From positions 1-64,000 of the forward strand of contig NZ_JANZKP010000016.1 of the NCBI RefSeq assembly GCF_025642745.1: DNA of 64,000 bases, read 5' to 3'. This stretch comes from Cellulomonas sp. RIT-PI-Y (GTDB lineage Bacteria; Actinomycetota; Actinomycetes; Actinomycetales; Cellulomonadaceae). The translations under genes were made by a program, and so were the position numbers. Below are positions 53,466 to 61,560 of this stretch, piece after piece. Under the pieces are notes generated by a model that saw only the letters and a list, made by a program, of their open reading frames with translations, was not told the DNA's origin and ran no database searches. Numbering within the stretch: the stretch's first letter is position 1; the number at the start of each line of letters is the position of its first letter.

Positions 53466-54092
53466 GTGACTGTGACGATCGGTGTGCTCGCTCTGCAGGG
53501 CGACGTGCGCGAACACCTGGCCGCTGTGACCGCCTCCGGTGCGACGGCGGTGCCGGTGCGCCGCGCCGCCGAGCTGGACGCGGTGGACGGGCTGGTGCTG
53601 CCGGGTGGGGAGTCGACCACGATCGACAAGCTGCTGCGTGCCTTCGACCTGGACGGTCCGATCCGGGACCGGCTGGCCGCGGGGATGCCCGCCTACGGCT
53701 CCTGCGCCGGGATGATCCTGCTCGCGGACCGGATCGAGGGCGGGATCGACGGGCAGCGCACCCTGGGCGGACTGGACGTGACCGTGCGCCGGAACGCCTT
53801 CGGGCGGCAGGTCGACTCCTTCGAGACCGACCTGCGGATCGAGGGCATCCCGGAGTCCGGGACCGACCCGGTGCACGCCGTGTTCATCCGCGCGCCGTGG
53901 GTCCAGGAGATCGGTCCGGCGGCCACGGCACTCGCACGCGTCGAATCCGGGCCCGCCGCCGGTAGGATCGTCGCGGTGCGCCAGGGCTCGTTGCTCGCCA
54001 CGTCCTTCCATCCGGAGGTGACCGGCGACACGCGGGTGCACCGCTTGTTCGTGGAGATGGTCCGCGAAGAGAGACTGGGATCGAAGGGATAG
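53466..54092 (+). CDS. pdxT: pyridoxal 5'-phosphate synthase, glutaminase subunit
   Basis: 208-residue class I amidotransferase that feeds ammonia to PdxS. N-terminus [17 protein letters not shown], oxyanion region [11 protein letters not shown], catalytic Cys in [12 protein letters not shown], and catalytic His/Glu in [14 protein letters not shown]. All residues needed for glutaminase activity are present. It is separated from yebC by 7 bases. Confidence 0.95.
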   Translation: MTVTIGVLALQGDVREHLAAVTASGATAVPVRRAAELDAVDGLVLPGGESTTIDKLLRAFDLDGPIRDRLAAGMPAYGSCAGMILLADRIEGGIDGQRTLGGLDVTVRRNAFGRQVDSFETDLRIEGIPESGTDPVHAVFIRAPWVQEIGPAATALARVESGPAAGRIVAVRQGSLLATSFHPEVTGDTRVHRLFVEMVREERLGSKG

Positions 54093-54099
54093 GTCACCG

Positions 54100-54855
54100 A
54101 TGTCGGGGCACTCCAAGTGGGCCACCACCAAGCACAAGAAGGCGGCGATCGACGCCAAGCGCGGCAAGCTCTTCGCCAAGCTGATCAAGAACATCGAGGT
54201 CGCGGCGCGCGTCGGTGGTGGCGACCCCGCGGGCAACCCGACCCTGGTCGACGCCATCCAGAAGGCGAAGAAGTCCTCGGTCCCGAACGACAACATCGAC
54301 CGTGCGGTCAAGCGCGGCTCCGGCCTGGAGGCCGGCGGCGCCGACTACCAGACGATCATGTACGAGGGCTACGGCCCCGGCGGCGTCGCGGTGCTGGTCG
54401 AGTGCCTCACCGACAACCGGAACCGGGCCGCCTCCGACGTGCGGGTGGCCTTCACCCGTAACGGCGGGCAGATGGCCGACCCCGGTTCGGTGGCCTACGT
54501 CTTCTCCCGCAAGGGCGTCGTCATGGTCCCGACCGAGGGCACCGACGAGGACACCGTCACGATGGCGGTGCTCGACGCCGGTGCCGAGGACGTCACCCCG
54601 ATGGGCGACTTCTTCGAGGTGCTGAGCGAGGCGACCGACCTGGTGGCGGTGCGCACGGCGCTGCAGGAGGCCGGGATCGACTACGACTCCGCCGACTCGG
54701 TGTTCTACCCGTCCACCCAGGTCGAGGTGGACGTCGAGGGCGCGCGCAAGATCCTGCGCCTGATCGACGCGCTGGAGGACTCGGACGACGTGCAGAACGT
54801 CTTCACCAACTTCGACGCCTCGGACGAGGTGATGGCCGCCCTCGACGAGGAGTGA
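54100..54855 (+). CDS. YebC/PmpR family protein
   Basis: 251-residue TACO1/YebC protein. The family start [20 protein letters not shown] and [16 protein letters not shown] are clear, followed by [19 protein letters not shown] and [14 protein letters not shown]. Members act as transcription regulators or, as found more recently, help ribosomes through proline-rich stretches. Position before ruvC is conserved in many bacteria. Confidence 0.93.
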   Translation: MSGHSKWATTKHKKAAIDAKRGKLFAKLIKNIEVAARVGGGDPAGNPTLVDAIQKAKKSSVPNDNIDRAVKRGSGLEAGGADYQTIMYEGYGPGGVAVLVECLTDNRNRAASDVRVAFTRNGGQMADPGSVAYVFSRKGVVMVPTEGTDEDTVTMAVLDAGAEDVTPMGDFFEVLSEATDLVAVRTALQEAGIDYDSADSVFYPSTQVEVDVEGARKILRLIDALEDSDDVQNVFTNFDASDEVMAALDEE

Positions 54856-54865
54856 GCCGATCGTC

Positions 54866-54901
54866 GACGCCCCGCTGCACCGTGCGGTGCGGCGGGGCGT
54901 C
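54866..54901 (+). terminator. hairpin after yebC
   Basis: Perfect 10-bp arms (54866-54875 with 54892-54901) plus an inner GCACCG/CGGTGC stem, starting 11 bases after the yebC stop. It probably ends the pdxT-yebC transcript. Confidence 0.7.
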
Positions 54902-54937
54902 GCCATGTCCGGGCCCGTGGCTGAGAGACTGCGTGCC

Positions 54938-55507
54938 ATGCGCGTCCTCGGCATCGATCCCGGTCTGACCCGCTGCGGCCTCGGCGTCGTGGACGGGCTG
55001 TCCGGTCGACGGGTCCGGATGGTGGCGGTGGGGGTGGCCCGCTCCGGCCCGGAGGAGGACATCGACCAGCGGCTGCTGCGGATCGGCGACCAGATCGACG
55101 TCTGGCTGGAGGAGCACGCCCCGGACACGGTGGCGATCGAGCGGATCTTCGCCCACGACAACCTGGACTCGGTGATCGGCGTCGCCCAGGTCACCGGCAT
55201 CGCCATGCTGTCCGCGGCGCGGCGCCGGATCCCGGTCGCGCTGCACTCACCGAGCGAGGTGAAGGCGGCTGTCACCGGCAACGGCCGCGCCGACAAGCCG
55301 CAGGTGCAGCACATGGTCACCCGGCTGCTCCAGCTGACCGAGGTCCCCAAGCCTGCGGACGCTGCCGACGCACTGGCGATCGCGATCACCCATCTGTGGC
55401 GGCCCGGGGGAGCGGTGGGCGGACCGCAGCGCGCCCCCGGATCGATGACCGCGGCCCAGCGGGCCTGGGCGGAGGCGGAGCAGAAGGCCCGCCGGGTCCG
55501 CGCCTGA
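54938..55507 (+). CDS. ruvC: Holliday junction endonuclease RuvC
   Basis: 189-residue RNase H-fold resolvase that cuts four-way junctions. Catalytic acids are visible in [12 protein letters not shown] (Asp), [11 protein letters not shown] (Glu) and [13 protein letters not shown] (two Asp). ATG 54938 begins the conserved protein; it is preceded by GAGACT and 7 bases, a weak match to the leaderless pattern. C-terminal 30 residues are a basic tail. First gene of ruvCAB. Confidence 0.95.
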   Translation: MRVLGIDPGLTRCGLGVVDGLSGRRVRMVAVGVARSGPEEDIDQRLLRIGDQIDVWLEEHAPDTVAIERIFAHDNLDSVIGVAQVTGIAMLSAARRRIPVALHSPSEVKAAVTGNGRADKPQVQHMVTRLLQLTEVPKPADAADALAIAITHLWRPGGAVGGPQRAPGSMTAAQRAWAEAEQKARRVRA

Positions 55508-55591
55508 GCGCTGCGTGTCGTTCGTACACCTGTTCGCACCCGTGGCAGACTGCCCGGCAGTGGACCTGTTCGTGGACGGAAGGAACCCGGT

Positions 55592-56209
55592 GTGATCGCC
55601 TCGGTGCGCGGGACGGTGCTGACGGTGCGGCTGGACGCCGCGGTGGTCGAGGTCGGTGGGGTCGGGATGCTGGTCCAGGCCACGCCGACCACGCTGGCCG
55701 GGCTGCGGGTGGGGCACGAGGCGCGGCTCGCGACCTCGATGGTGGTCCGGGAGGACTCGCTCACCCTGTTCGGATTCGGCGACGACGACGAGCGCGACGT
55801 GTTCGAGGTGCTGCAGTCGGTGTCCGGCGTCGGTCCCCGGCTGGCGCTGGCCATGCTCGCGGTGCACACCCCGGACGGTCTGCGGCGCGCGGTCGCGACC
55901 GAGGACCTGGCCGCGCTGAAGCGGGTGCCGGGCATCGGCCAGAAGGGTGCCCAGCGGATCGTGCTGGAGCTCGGCGACCGACTCGGCGTCCCGACCGGCG
56001 ACGGACTCGGCGGCGCCCACGCCCCGGCGAGGCCCACGGACCGGCGGGACGAGGTGGTCGAGGCGCTGGTCGGTCTGGGCTGGAACCTGAAGATCGCCCA
56101 GGACGCGGTGGACGCGGTGCTCGCCGACGGTGACGGCACCGTCGGGGCCGCCGACACCGCCGGAGTGCTGCGGGCCGCGCTGCGCGGCCTGGGGGCGCAC
56201 CGTGGCTGA
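55592..56209 (+). CDS. ruvA: Holliday junction DNA helicase subunit RuvA
   Basis: 205-residue junction-binding protein. Domain I OB fold begins [20 protein letters not shown]; domain II has two helix-hairpin-helix motifs, [13 protein letters not shown] and [16 protein letters not shown]; a flexible linker leads to domain III ([20 protein letters not shown]), which contacts RuvB. GGAAGGA precedes GTG 55592. Overlaps ruvB by 8 bases. Confidence 0.94.
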   Translation: MIASVRGTVLTVRLDAAVVEVGGVGMLVQATPTTLAGLRVGHEARLATSMVVREDSLTLFGFGDDDERDVFEVLQSVSGVGPRLALAMLAVHTPDGLRRAVATEDLAALKRVPGIGQKGAQRIVLELGDRLGVPTGDGLGGAHAPARPTDRRDEVVEALVGLGWNLKIAQDAVDAVLADGDGTVGAADTAGVLRAALRGLGAHRG

Positions 56210-57254
56210 GGACGAGCTGGTGCCCGAGGACGACGGCGGTCAGTCGCTGGTCCGCTCGGGCGCCGACGACGTGGAGCGTGCGGCGGAGGCGGCGCTGCGG
56301 CCCCGGCATCTGGACGAGTTCGTCGGCCAGCCGGTGGTGCGCGAGCAGCTGTCGCTGGTGCTGCAGTCCGCGCTGTCCCGCGGCCGGACCCCGGACCACG
56401 TGCTGCTGTCCGGCCCGCCCGGGCTGGGCAAGACCACGCTGGCCATGATCATCGCGGCGGAGCTCGGCGCCTCGCTGCGGGTGTCCAGCGGCCCCGCGAT
56501 CCAGCACGCCGGGGACCTGGCGGCGATCCTGTCCTCCCTGGAGGAGGGCGAGGTGCTGTTCCTGGACGAGATCCACCGCCTCGCCCGCCCCGCGGAGGAG
56601 CTGCTCTACGTCGCGATGGAGGACTTCCGGGTCGACGTGGTGGTGGGCAAGGGCGCCGGTGCCAGCGCGATCCCGCTGGCGCTGCCCCCGTTCACCGTGG
56701 TCGGCGCGACCACCCGGGCCGGTCTGCTGCCGGCCCCGTTGCGCGACCGGTTCGGCTTCACCGGGCACCTGGACTTCTACGCCGACGGCGAGCTGCAGCG
56801 GGTGCTGATGCGCTCCGCCGGCCTGCTGGGCGTCCCGCTTGACGTCGAGGCCGCCGCGGAGATCGCCTCGCGGTCCCGCGGGACCCCCCGGATCGCGAAC
56901 CGGCTGCTGCGCCGGGTGCGCGACTGGGCGGAGGTGCGCGGCGACGGCCGGTTGAGCCTGGCCGCGGCCCGGGCGGCGCTGGAGGTCTACGAGGTCGACC
57001 ACCGCGGCCTGGACCGTCTGGACCGGTCGGTGCTCACCGCGCTGTGCAGCCGGTTCGGCGGCGGACCGGTGGGACTGACCACCCTGGCGGTCGCGGTGGG
57101 CGAGGAACCGGAGACCGTGGAGACCGTCGCCGAGCCGTTCCTGTTCCGCGAGGGCCTGATCGCACGCACCCCGCGTGGCCGGGTCGCGACCGCGGACGGT
57201 TGGGCGCACCTGGGCCTGACCGCGCCGGTGCCGACCGGGACGCTGTTCGGCTGA
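56202..57254 (+). CDS. ruvB: Holliday junction DNA helicase subunit RuvB
   Basis: 350-residue AAA+ motor for branch migration. [19 protein letters not shown], Walker [12 protein letters not shown], Walker [10 protein letters not shown], sensor 1 [19 protein letters not shown] with the Arg finger, and sensor 2 [17 protein letters not shown] are all intact, followed by the winged-helix domain ([18 protein letters not shown]). GTG 56202 lies within the last codons of ruvA, so the two are coupled. Confidence 0.96.
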   Translation: MAEDELVPEDDGGQSLVRSGADDVERAAEAALRPRHLDEFVGQPVVREQLSLVLQSALSRGRTPDHVLLSGPPGLGKTTLAMIIAAELGASLRVSSGPAIQHAGDLAAILSSLEEGEVLFLDEIHRLARPAEELLYVAMEDFRVDVVVGKGAGASAIPLALPPFTVVGATTRAGLLPAPLRDRFGFTGHLDFYADGELQRVLMRSAGLLGVPLDVEAAAEIASRSRGTPRIANRLLRRVRDWAEVRGDGRLSLAAARAALEVYEVDHRGLDRLDRSVLTALCSRFGGGPVGLTTLAVAVGEEPETVETVAEPFLFREGLIARTPRGRVATADGWAHLGLTAPVPTGTLFG

Positions 57255-57347
57255 CCTGCGGTTCTCGGGCCCTCCGGGCGCTCCGGGCGTGCGCGCCGGG
57301 AACCCTCGCTGTCGTGCGGTCGTTAGGAGCCCCGGAGCCGTGGCGCC

Positions 57348-57353
57348 TAGACT
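57348..57353 (+). promoter_or_regulatory. predicted -10 of the yajC-secDF unit
   Basis: TAGACT lies about 30 bases before yajC, whose GTG has its own ribosome site (GAGGGAG, 57371-57377). No good -35 is seen. Confidence 0.4.
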
Positions 57354-57382
57354 GCGGCGGACGTCCTTCGTGAGGGAGCATT

Positions 57383-57754
57383 GTGGAACTGATCATCATC
57401 CTCGTCATCGGTGTCGCAGCCATGTGGTTCATGTCGAGCCGCACGCGCAAGCAGCAGCGTGAGGCGATGAGCTTCCGGGACAACCTGCAGCCCGGACAGG
57501 AAGTGATGACCGGTTCCGGTCTGTTCGGCACCGTGGTCTCCGTCGAGGGCGACGTCGTGACCCTGGAGTCCACCCCCGGCAACGAGAGCCGGTGGCTGAA
57601 GGCCGCGATCGCCAAGCTGGTGGACCCGCCGGTCGAGGACGAGGACGAGATCGAGGAGGACGCCGTCCCGGTCGACGGGGACGAGTTCTCCGCCACCGAG
57701 CCGGCCGCGACCATCGAGCCCTTCGGCGACGAGGACCGCAAGAACAAGAACTGA
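57383..57754 (+). CDS. yajC: preprotein translocase accessory subunit YajC
   Basis: 123-residue single-span membrane protein. The helix LIIILVIGVAAMWFMSSRTR is followed by the conserved QQREAMSFRDNLQPGQEVMT and SGLFGTVVSVEGDVVTLES, a small beta-rich region. A long acidic tail (EDEDEIEED) ends in DRKNKN. It associates with SecDF to help SecYEG-driven export; its gene order before secD is conserved. Confidence 0.92.
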   Translation: MELIIILVIGVAAMWFMSSRTRKQQREAMSFRDNLQPGQEVMTGSGLFGTVVSVEGDVVTLESTPGNESRWLKAAIAKLVDPPVEDEDEIEEDAVPVDGDEFSATEPAATIEPFGDEDRKNKN

Positions 57755-57798
57755 TCACCTCCGGGTCCCCACACCGAACAGTCCGGGGCTCTACCATC

Positions 57799-57827
57799 CG
57801 TACCGCCCGCACTTCGCGGGCGGTACG
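57799..57827 (+). promoter_or_regulatory. hairpin in the secD leader
   Basis: A perfect 12-bp stem (57799-57810 with 57816-57827) and 5-base loop end 20 bases before the secD start codon. TACCAT (57792-57797) just before it could be a -10 hexamer. It may terminate part of the yajC message, set the SecD level, or protect a processed 5' end. Confidence 0.5.
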
Positions 57828-57847
57828 CGCACGAGAGAAGAAGATCG

Positions 57848-59830
57848 TTGGCCCCTCCCACACGCCGCCGGCATCGCCCGGTGCGCACGCTGATCACGCT
57901 GGTGGTCCTGATCGTCGCCGTCTTCGCCGCGGTGTTCGCGGGCACGAAGTGGTCGGACGCGACCTGGACCCCCAAGCTCGCCCTCGACCTCGAGGGTGGC
58001 ACCCAGCTGATCCTGGCGCCGAAGACCGAGGACAACTCCAGCGTCAGCTCGGAGACGATCCAGCAGGCGATCGAGGTCATCCGGCAGCGTGTGGACTCCT
58101 CCGGCGTCGCCGAGGCGGAGATCACCAGCCAGGGTGGGTCCAACATCGTCGTGGCGCTGCCCGGCAAGCCCAGTGAGGCCACGCTCGACCTGGTGCGGAC
58201 CTCCGCCCAGATGGAGTTCCGCCCGGTGCTGACCTACGCGGACCCGACGCCGACCGCCACCGACGACGCGACCGCCGACCCGTCGGCCACCGCGGACCCG
58301 TCGGCCGGGGCCACGGTCTCCCCGGACGACACCGCCACCGCGGAGCCCACCGACGGCGCCACCGCGGAGAACTCCTCGGCCTCCACCGAGGCGGTGTTCC
58401 AGAACGCGGTCGCCACCTCCGGCGACACGGTGGTCCGGAACGCGTCGGCCACCGACGACCCGAGCGCGGAGCCCAGCGCCGAGGCGACCACCGGGACCGA
58501 CACGACCGGTCCGGAGTCGCCCAGCGACATCGACTACTACGTCACCGAGGACGTGCTCGCCCGGTTCAACGCGCTGGACTGCACCGATCCGGACAACCTG
58601 ACCGGTGGCGAGACCTCCGACCCGGACGCGGCGCTGGTCACCTGCGACCCGACCGGGACGATCAAGTACATCCTCGGCCCGGTGGAGATCACCGGTGACC
58701 ACATCTCCAACGCCTCCTCCGGCATCGGCGTGAACTCGCAGGGCGTGTCCACCGGCCAGTGGGTGGTCAACCTGGAGTTCGACGGCACCGGCACCGACGA
58801 GTTCACGACCGTCACCACCCGGCTGCAGAGCCTGACCTCGCCGCAGAACCAGTTCGCGATCGTGCTCGACGGCCTGGTCATCTCGGCCCCGTCGCTGTCC
58901 AGCGGCACGATCATCTCGGACGGCAAGGCGGAGATCTCCGGCTCGTTCAACCGCGAGACCGCGACCACCCTGGCGAACCAGCTGAAGTTCGGCGCGCTGC
59001 CGATCTCCTTCGAGGTGCAGTCCCAGGAGCAGATCTCCGCGACCCTCGGTTCCGAGCAGCTGGAGAAGGGCCTGATCGCGGGCCTGATCGGTCTGCTGCT
59101 GGTGGTCATCTACTCGCTGTTCCAGTACCGCGCGCTGGGCTTCGTCACCGTGCTGTCGCTGGCGATCGCCGCCGTGCTCACCTACGGCGTGATCACGCTG
59201 CTGTCCTGGACCCAGGGCTACCGGCTCTCGTTGCCGGGTGTCGCCGGCCTGATCGTCGCGATCGGCATCACCGCGGACTCGTTCATCGTGTACTTCGAAC
59301 GGATCCGGGACGAGCTGCGCGAGGGCCGGACCCTGGTCGCGGCCGTGGACCGTGGCTGGGAGCGCGCGCGCCGGACGATCATCGCCTCCGACGCGGTGAA
59401 CTTCCTGGCCGCCGTCGTGCTGTACTTCCTGGCCGTCGGCTCGGTGCGTGGCTTCGCCTTCACCCTGGGCCTGACCACCCTGCTGGACCTGCTCATCGTG
59501 TTCGTGTTCACGCACCCGGTGATGCTGCTGATCGCCAAGACGAAGTTCTTCGGCAGCGGCCACCGTCTGTCCGGTCTGGACCCGCGCCGCCTGGGTGCCA
59601 CCGGCGGCACCCGCTACGTCGGCCGCGGCCGGGTGGCCACCGGCCGTCGGGACGAGCCCGACGGCGACTCCGGTCTGACCACCGAGAACCCGCTGCTCGC
59701 CACCACGGTCGCCGGGGGCACCATCGCCGAGCGCCGGGCCGCGGCCAGGGCCGCCGCGGCGTCGACACCACCGGATGACCAGCCGCAGGACGGCAGCACC
59801 CCGGCCGAGCGCACCGAGGGGAACGACTGA
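57848..59830 (+). CDS. secD: protein translocase subunit SecD
   Basis: 660-residue RND-type membrane protein that uses the proton gradient to pull exported proteins. First helix at about 13-32; P1 domain with LALDLEGGTQLIL; C-terminal helices with GLIGLLLVVIYSLFQYRALG, VAGLIVAIGITADSFIVYFE (D/R motif region) and the ERARRTIIASDAVN loop. A low-complexity Ala/Thr/Ser/Asp/Pro insert spans about 131-227, and two Cys follow at about 245 and 267. The C-terminal 90 residues are a charged cytoplasmic tail. Start appears to be TTG at 57848, after GAGAGAAGAAG. secF begins on its last base. Confidence 0.94.
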   Translation: MAPPTRRRHRPVRTLITLVVLIVAVFAAVFAGTKWSDATWTPKLALDLEGGTQLILAPKTEDNSSVSSETIQQAIEVIRQRVDSSGVAEAEITSQGGSNIVVALPGKPSEATLDLVRTSAQMEFRPVLTYADPTPTATDDATADPSATADPSAGATVSPDDTATAEPTDGATAENSSASTEAVFQNAVATSGDTVVRNASATDDPSAEPSAEATTGTDTTGPESPSDIDYYVTEDVLARFNALDCTDPDNLTGGETSDPDAALVTCDPTGTIKYILGPVEITGDHISNASSGIGVNSQGVSTGQWVVNLEFDGTGTDEFTTVTTRLQSLTSPQNQFAIVLDGLVISAPSLSSGTIISDGKAEISGSFNRETATTLANQLKFGALPISFEVQSQEQISATLGSEQLEKGLIAGLIGLLLVVIYSLFQYRALGFVTVLSLAIAAVLTYGVITLLSWTQGYRLSLPGVAGLIVAIGITADSFIVYFERIRDELREGRTLVAAVDRGWERARRTIIASDAVNFLAAVVLYFLAVGSVRGFAFTLGLTTLLDLLIVFVFTHPVMLLIAKTKFFGSGHRLSGLDPRRLGATGGTRYVGRGRVATGRRDEPDGDSGLTTENPLLATTVAGGTIAERRAAARAAAASTPPDDQPQDGSTPAERTEGND

Positions 59831-60930
59831 TGGCCGTCAACTTCGCCCAGTGGGGCAACGACCTCTACACCGGGCGCCGGTCGTACGACATCGTGGGTCG
59901 CCGGAAGTGGTGGTTCCTGGCTGCCGGGATCCTGGTGCTGCTCGCCGCGATCCTCCTGGTCAAGCCCGGTCTCCAGCTCGGCATCGAGTTCCGGGGCGGG
60001 TCCGAGTTCACCGTCTCCAACGTGAGCACCTCCGACCAGCAGCTCGCGACGGACGCCGTCGCCGAGGTCGCTCCGGACGAGGTGCCGCGGGTGACCAGCG
60101 TCGGCTCCAGCTCGATCCGGGTGCAGACCTCCGAGCTGACCAACGACCAGGTGGAGCAGGTGCGCACCGCCCTGGAGGACGCCTACGGGGTGTCCGAGGA
60201 CGACGTGGCCTCCTCGTACATCGGACCGACCTGGGGCCAGGACGTGTCCAAGAAGGCCGGGACCAGCCTGGTCGTCTTCCTGGTGCTGCTCGCCATCGTG
60301 ATGACGATCTACTTCCGCAACTGGCGGATGGCGGCGGCGGCGATCATCGCGCTGTTCCACGACATCGCGGTCACGGTCGGCGTCTACGCGCTGATCGGGT
60401 GGGAGGTCACCCCGGCGACGGTGATCGGCTTCCTCACCATCCTCGGCTACTCGGTCTACGACACCGTCGTGGTCTTCGACAAGGTCCGTGAGAACACCGT
60501 CGCGGTCACCGAGCAGAGCCGGTCCACCTACGAGGAGCGCGCGAACCTGGCGGTCAACCAGACCCTGGTCCGCTCGATCAACACCTCCGTGGTCGCCCTG
60601 CTCCCGGTCGCCGCGATCCTCTTCATCGGCGCGTTCGTGCTCGGGGCCGGGACGTTGCGCGACATCGCGCTCGCCCTGTTCGTCGGCATGTTCGTCGGCG
60701 CGTTCTCCTCGGTGTTCCTGGCCACCCCGCTGGAGGTGGCGTTCCGCCTTCGGGAGAAGGGGATCAAGGCGCACACCGCCAAGGTGCTCGCGGCGCGCAC
60801 GTCCGCGGTCACCGAGCTCGCCGCCGACGGCACGACCGTCGTGGCCGCCGACGCCGTCCGTATGACCGGTCAGACCCGTCCGGGTTCCCATCAGGGCACC
60901 TCTGCCCAGCCGCGCCGGAAGGGCCGCTGA
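59830..60930 (+). CDS. secF: protein translocase subunit SecF
   Basis: 366-residue partner of SecD. The first helix is followed by LQLGIEFRGGSEFTV, then a P4 domain and five helices with ALFHDIAVTVGVYALIG, GYSVYDTVVVFDKVRENT and RSINTSVVALLPVAAILFIG, all SecF hallmarks. A basic/polar tail of about 50 residues follows. ATG 59830 shares its A with the secD stop codon (TGATG), giving close coupling. Confidence 0.95.
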   Translation: MAVNFAQWGNDLYTGRRSYDIVGRRKWWFLAAGILVLLAAILLVKPGLQLGIEFRGGSEFTVSNVSTSDQQLATDAVAEVAPDEVPRVTSVGSSSIRVQTSELTNDQVEQVRTALEDAYGVSEDDVASSYIGPTWGQDVSKKAGTSLVVFLVLLAIVMTIYFRNWRMAAAAIIALFHDIAVTVGVYALIGWEVTPATVIGFLTILGYSVYDTVVVFDKVRENTVAVTEQSRSTYEERANLAVNQTLVRSINTSVVALLPVAAILFIGAFVLGAGTLRDIALALFVGMFVGAFSSVFLATPLEVAFRLREKGIKAHTAKVLAARTSAVTELAADGTTVVAADAVRMTGQTRPGSHQGTSAQPRRKGR

Positions 60931-60937
60931 ACACCTC

Positions 60938-61486
60938 ATGAGCACGCAGAACCAGAACGACCAGCAGCTCGCCGACCGGATCGAGGCGTTGGTCCGGGAC
61001 GTCCCGGACTACCCGACCCCCGGTGTGGTGTTCAAGGACATCACCCCGCTCCTGGCCGACGCCGCCGCCTTCGACGCGACGATCAAGGCCATGGCCCACG
61101 CCATCCCGGGTCCGATCGACCTGGTCGCCGGGATGGAGGCCCGTGGCTTCATCGTCGCGGCCCCGGTGGCGCAGGAGCTCGGCGCGGGCTTCATCCCGAT
61201 CCGCAAGGCCGGGAAGCTGCCCGGCCCGGTCGCCCGCCGCGAGTACGAGCTGGAGTACGGCGCCGCTGCGGTGGAGGTCCACCCGTTCACCGTCCCCGCC
61301 GGCTCCCGGGTGCTGGTGGTCGACGACGTGCTCGCCACCGGCGGCACCGCCCTGGCGACCATCGAGCTGCTGCAGGAATGCGGGGCCGAGGTCGTGGGGT
61401 TGAGCTTCCTGATGGACCTGACGTTCCTGCCCGGTCGTGAGCGGCTGGCGGGGTATCCGGTGAACGCCCTGCTGAACGTGGGCTGA
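60938..61486 (+). CDS. apt: adenine phosphoribosyltransferase
   Basis: 182-residue type I phosphoribosyltransferase that salvages adenine to AMP. N-terminal hood VPDYPTPGVVFKDITPLLAD; adenine/flexible loop region GMEARGFIVAAPVAQELGAG and FIPIRKAGKLPGPV; PRPP loop VLVVDDVLATGGTALA. It lies between secF (7 bases) and rel (about 75 bases), a place conserved in Actinobacteria, linking purine salvage with (p)ppGpp control. Confidence 0.95.
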   Translation: MSTQNQNDQQLADRIEALVRDVPDYPTPGVVFKDITPLLADAAAFDATIKAMAHAIPGPIDLVAGMEARGFIVAAPVAQELGAGFIPIRKAGKLPGPVARREYELEYGAAAVEVHPFTVPAGSRVLVVDDVLATGGTALATIELLQECGAEVVGLSFLMDLTFLPGRERLAGYPVNALLNVG

Positions 61487-61560
61487 GCTCGCCGTAGAAT
61501 CGTGCGATCGTCCATCCGGGACGGTGGCGCCCGGTCACGGGCCGACGGGAGGAGGGTGTG

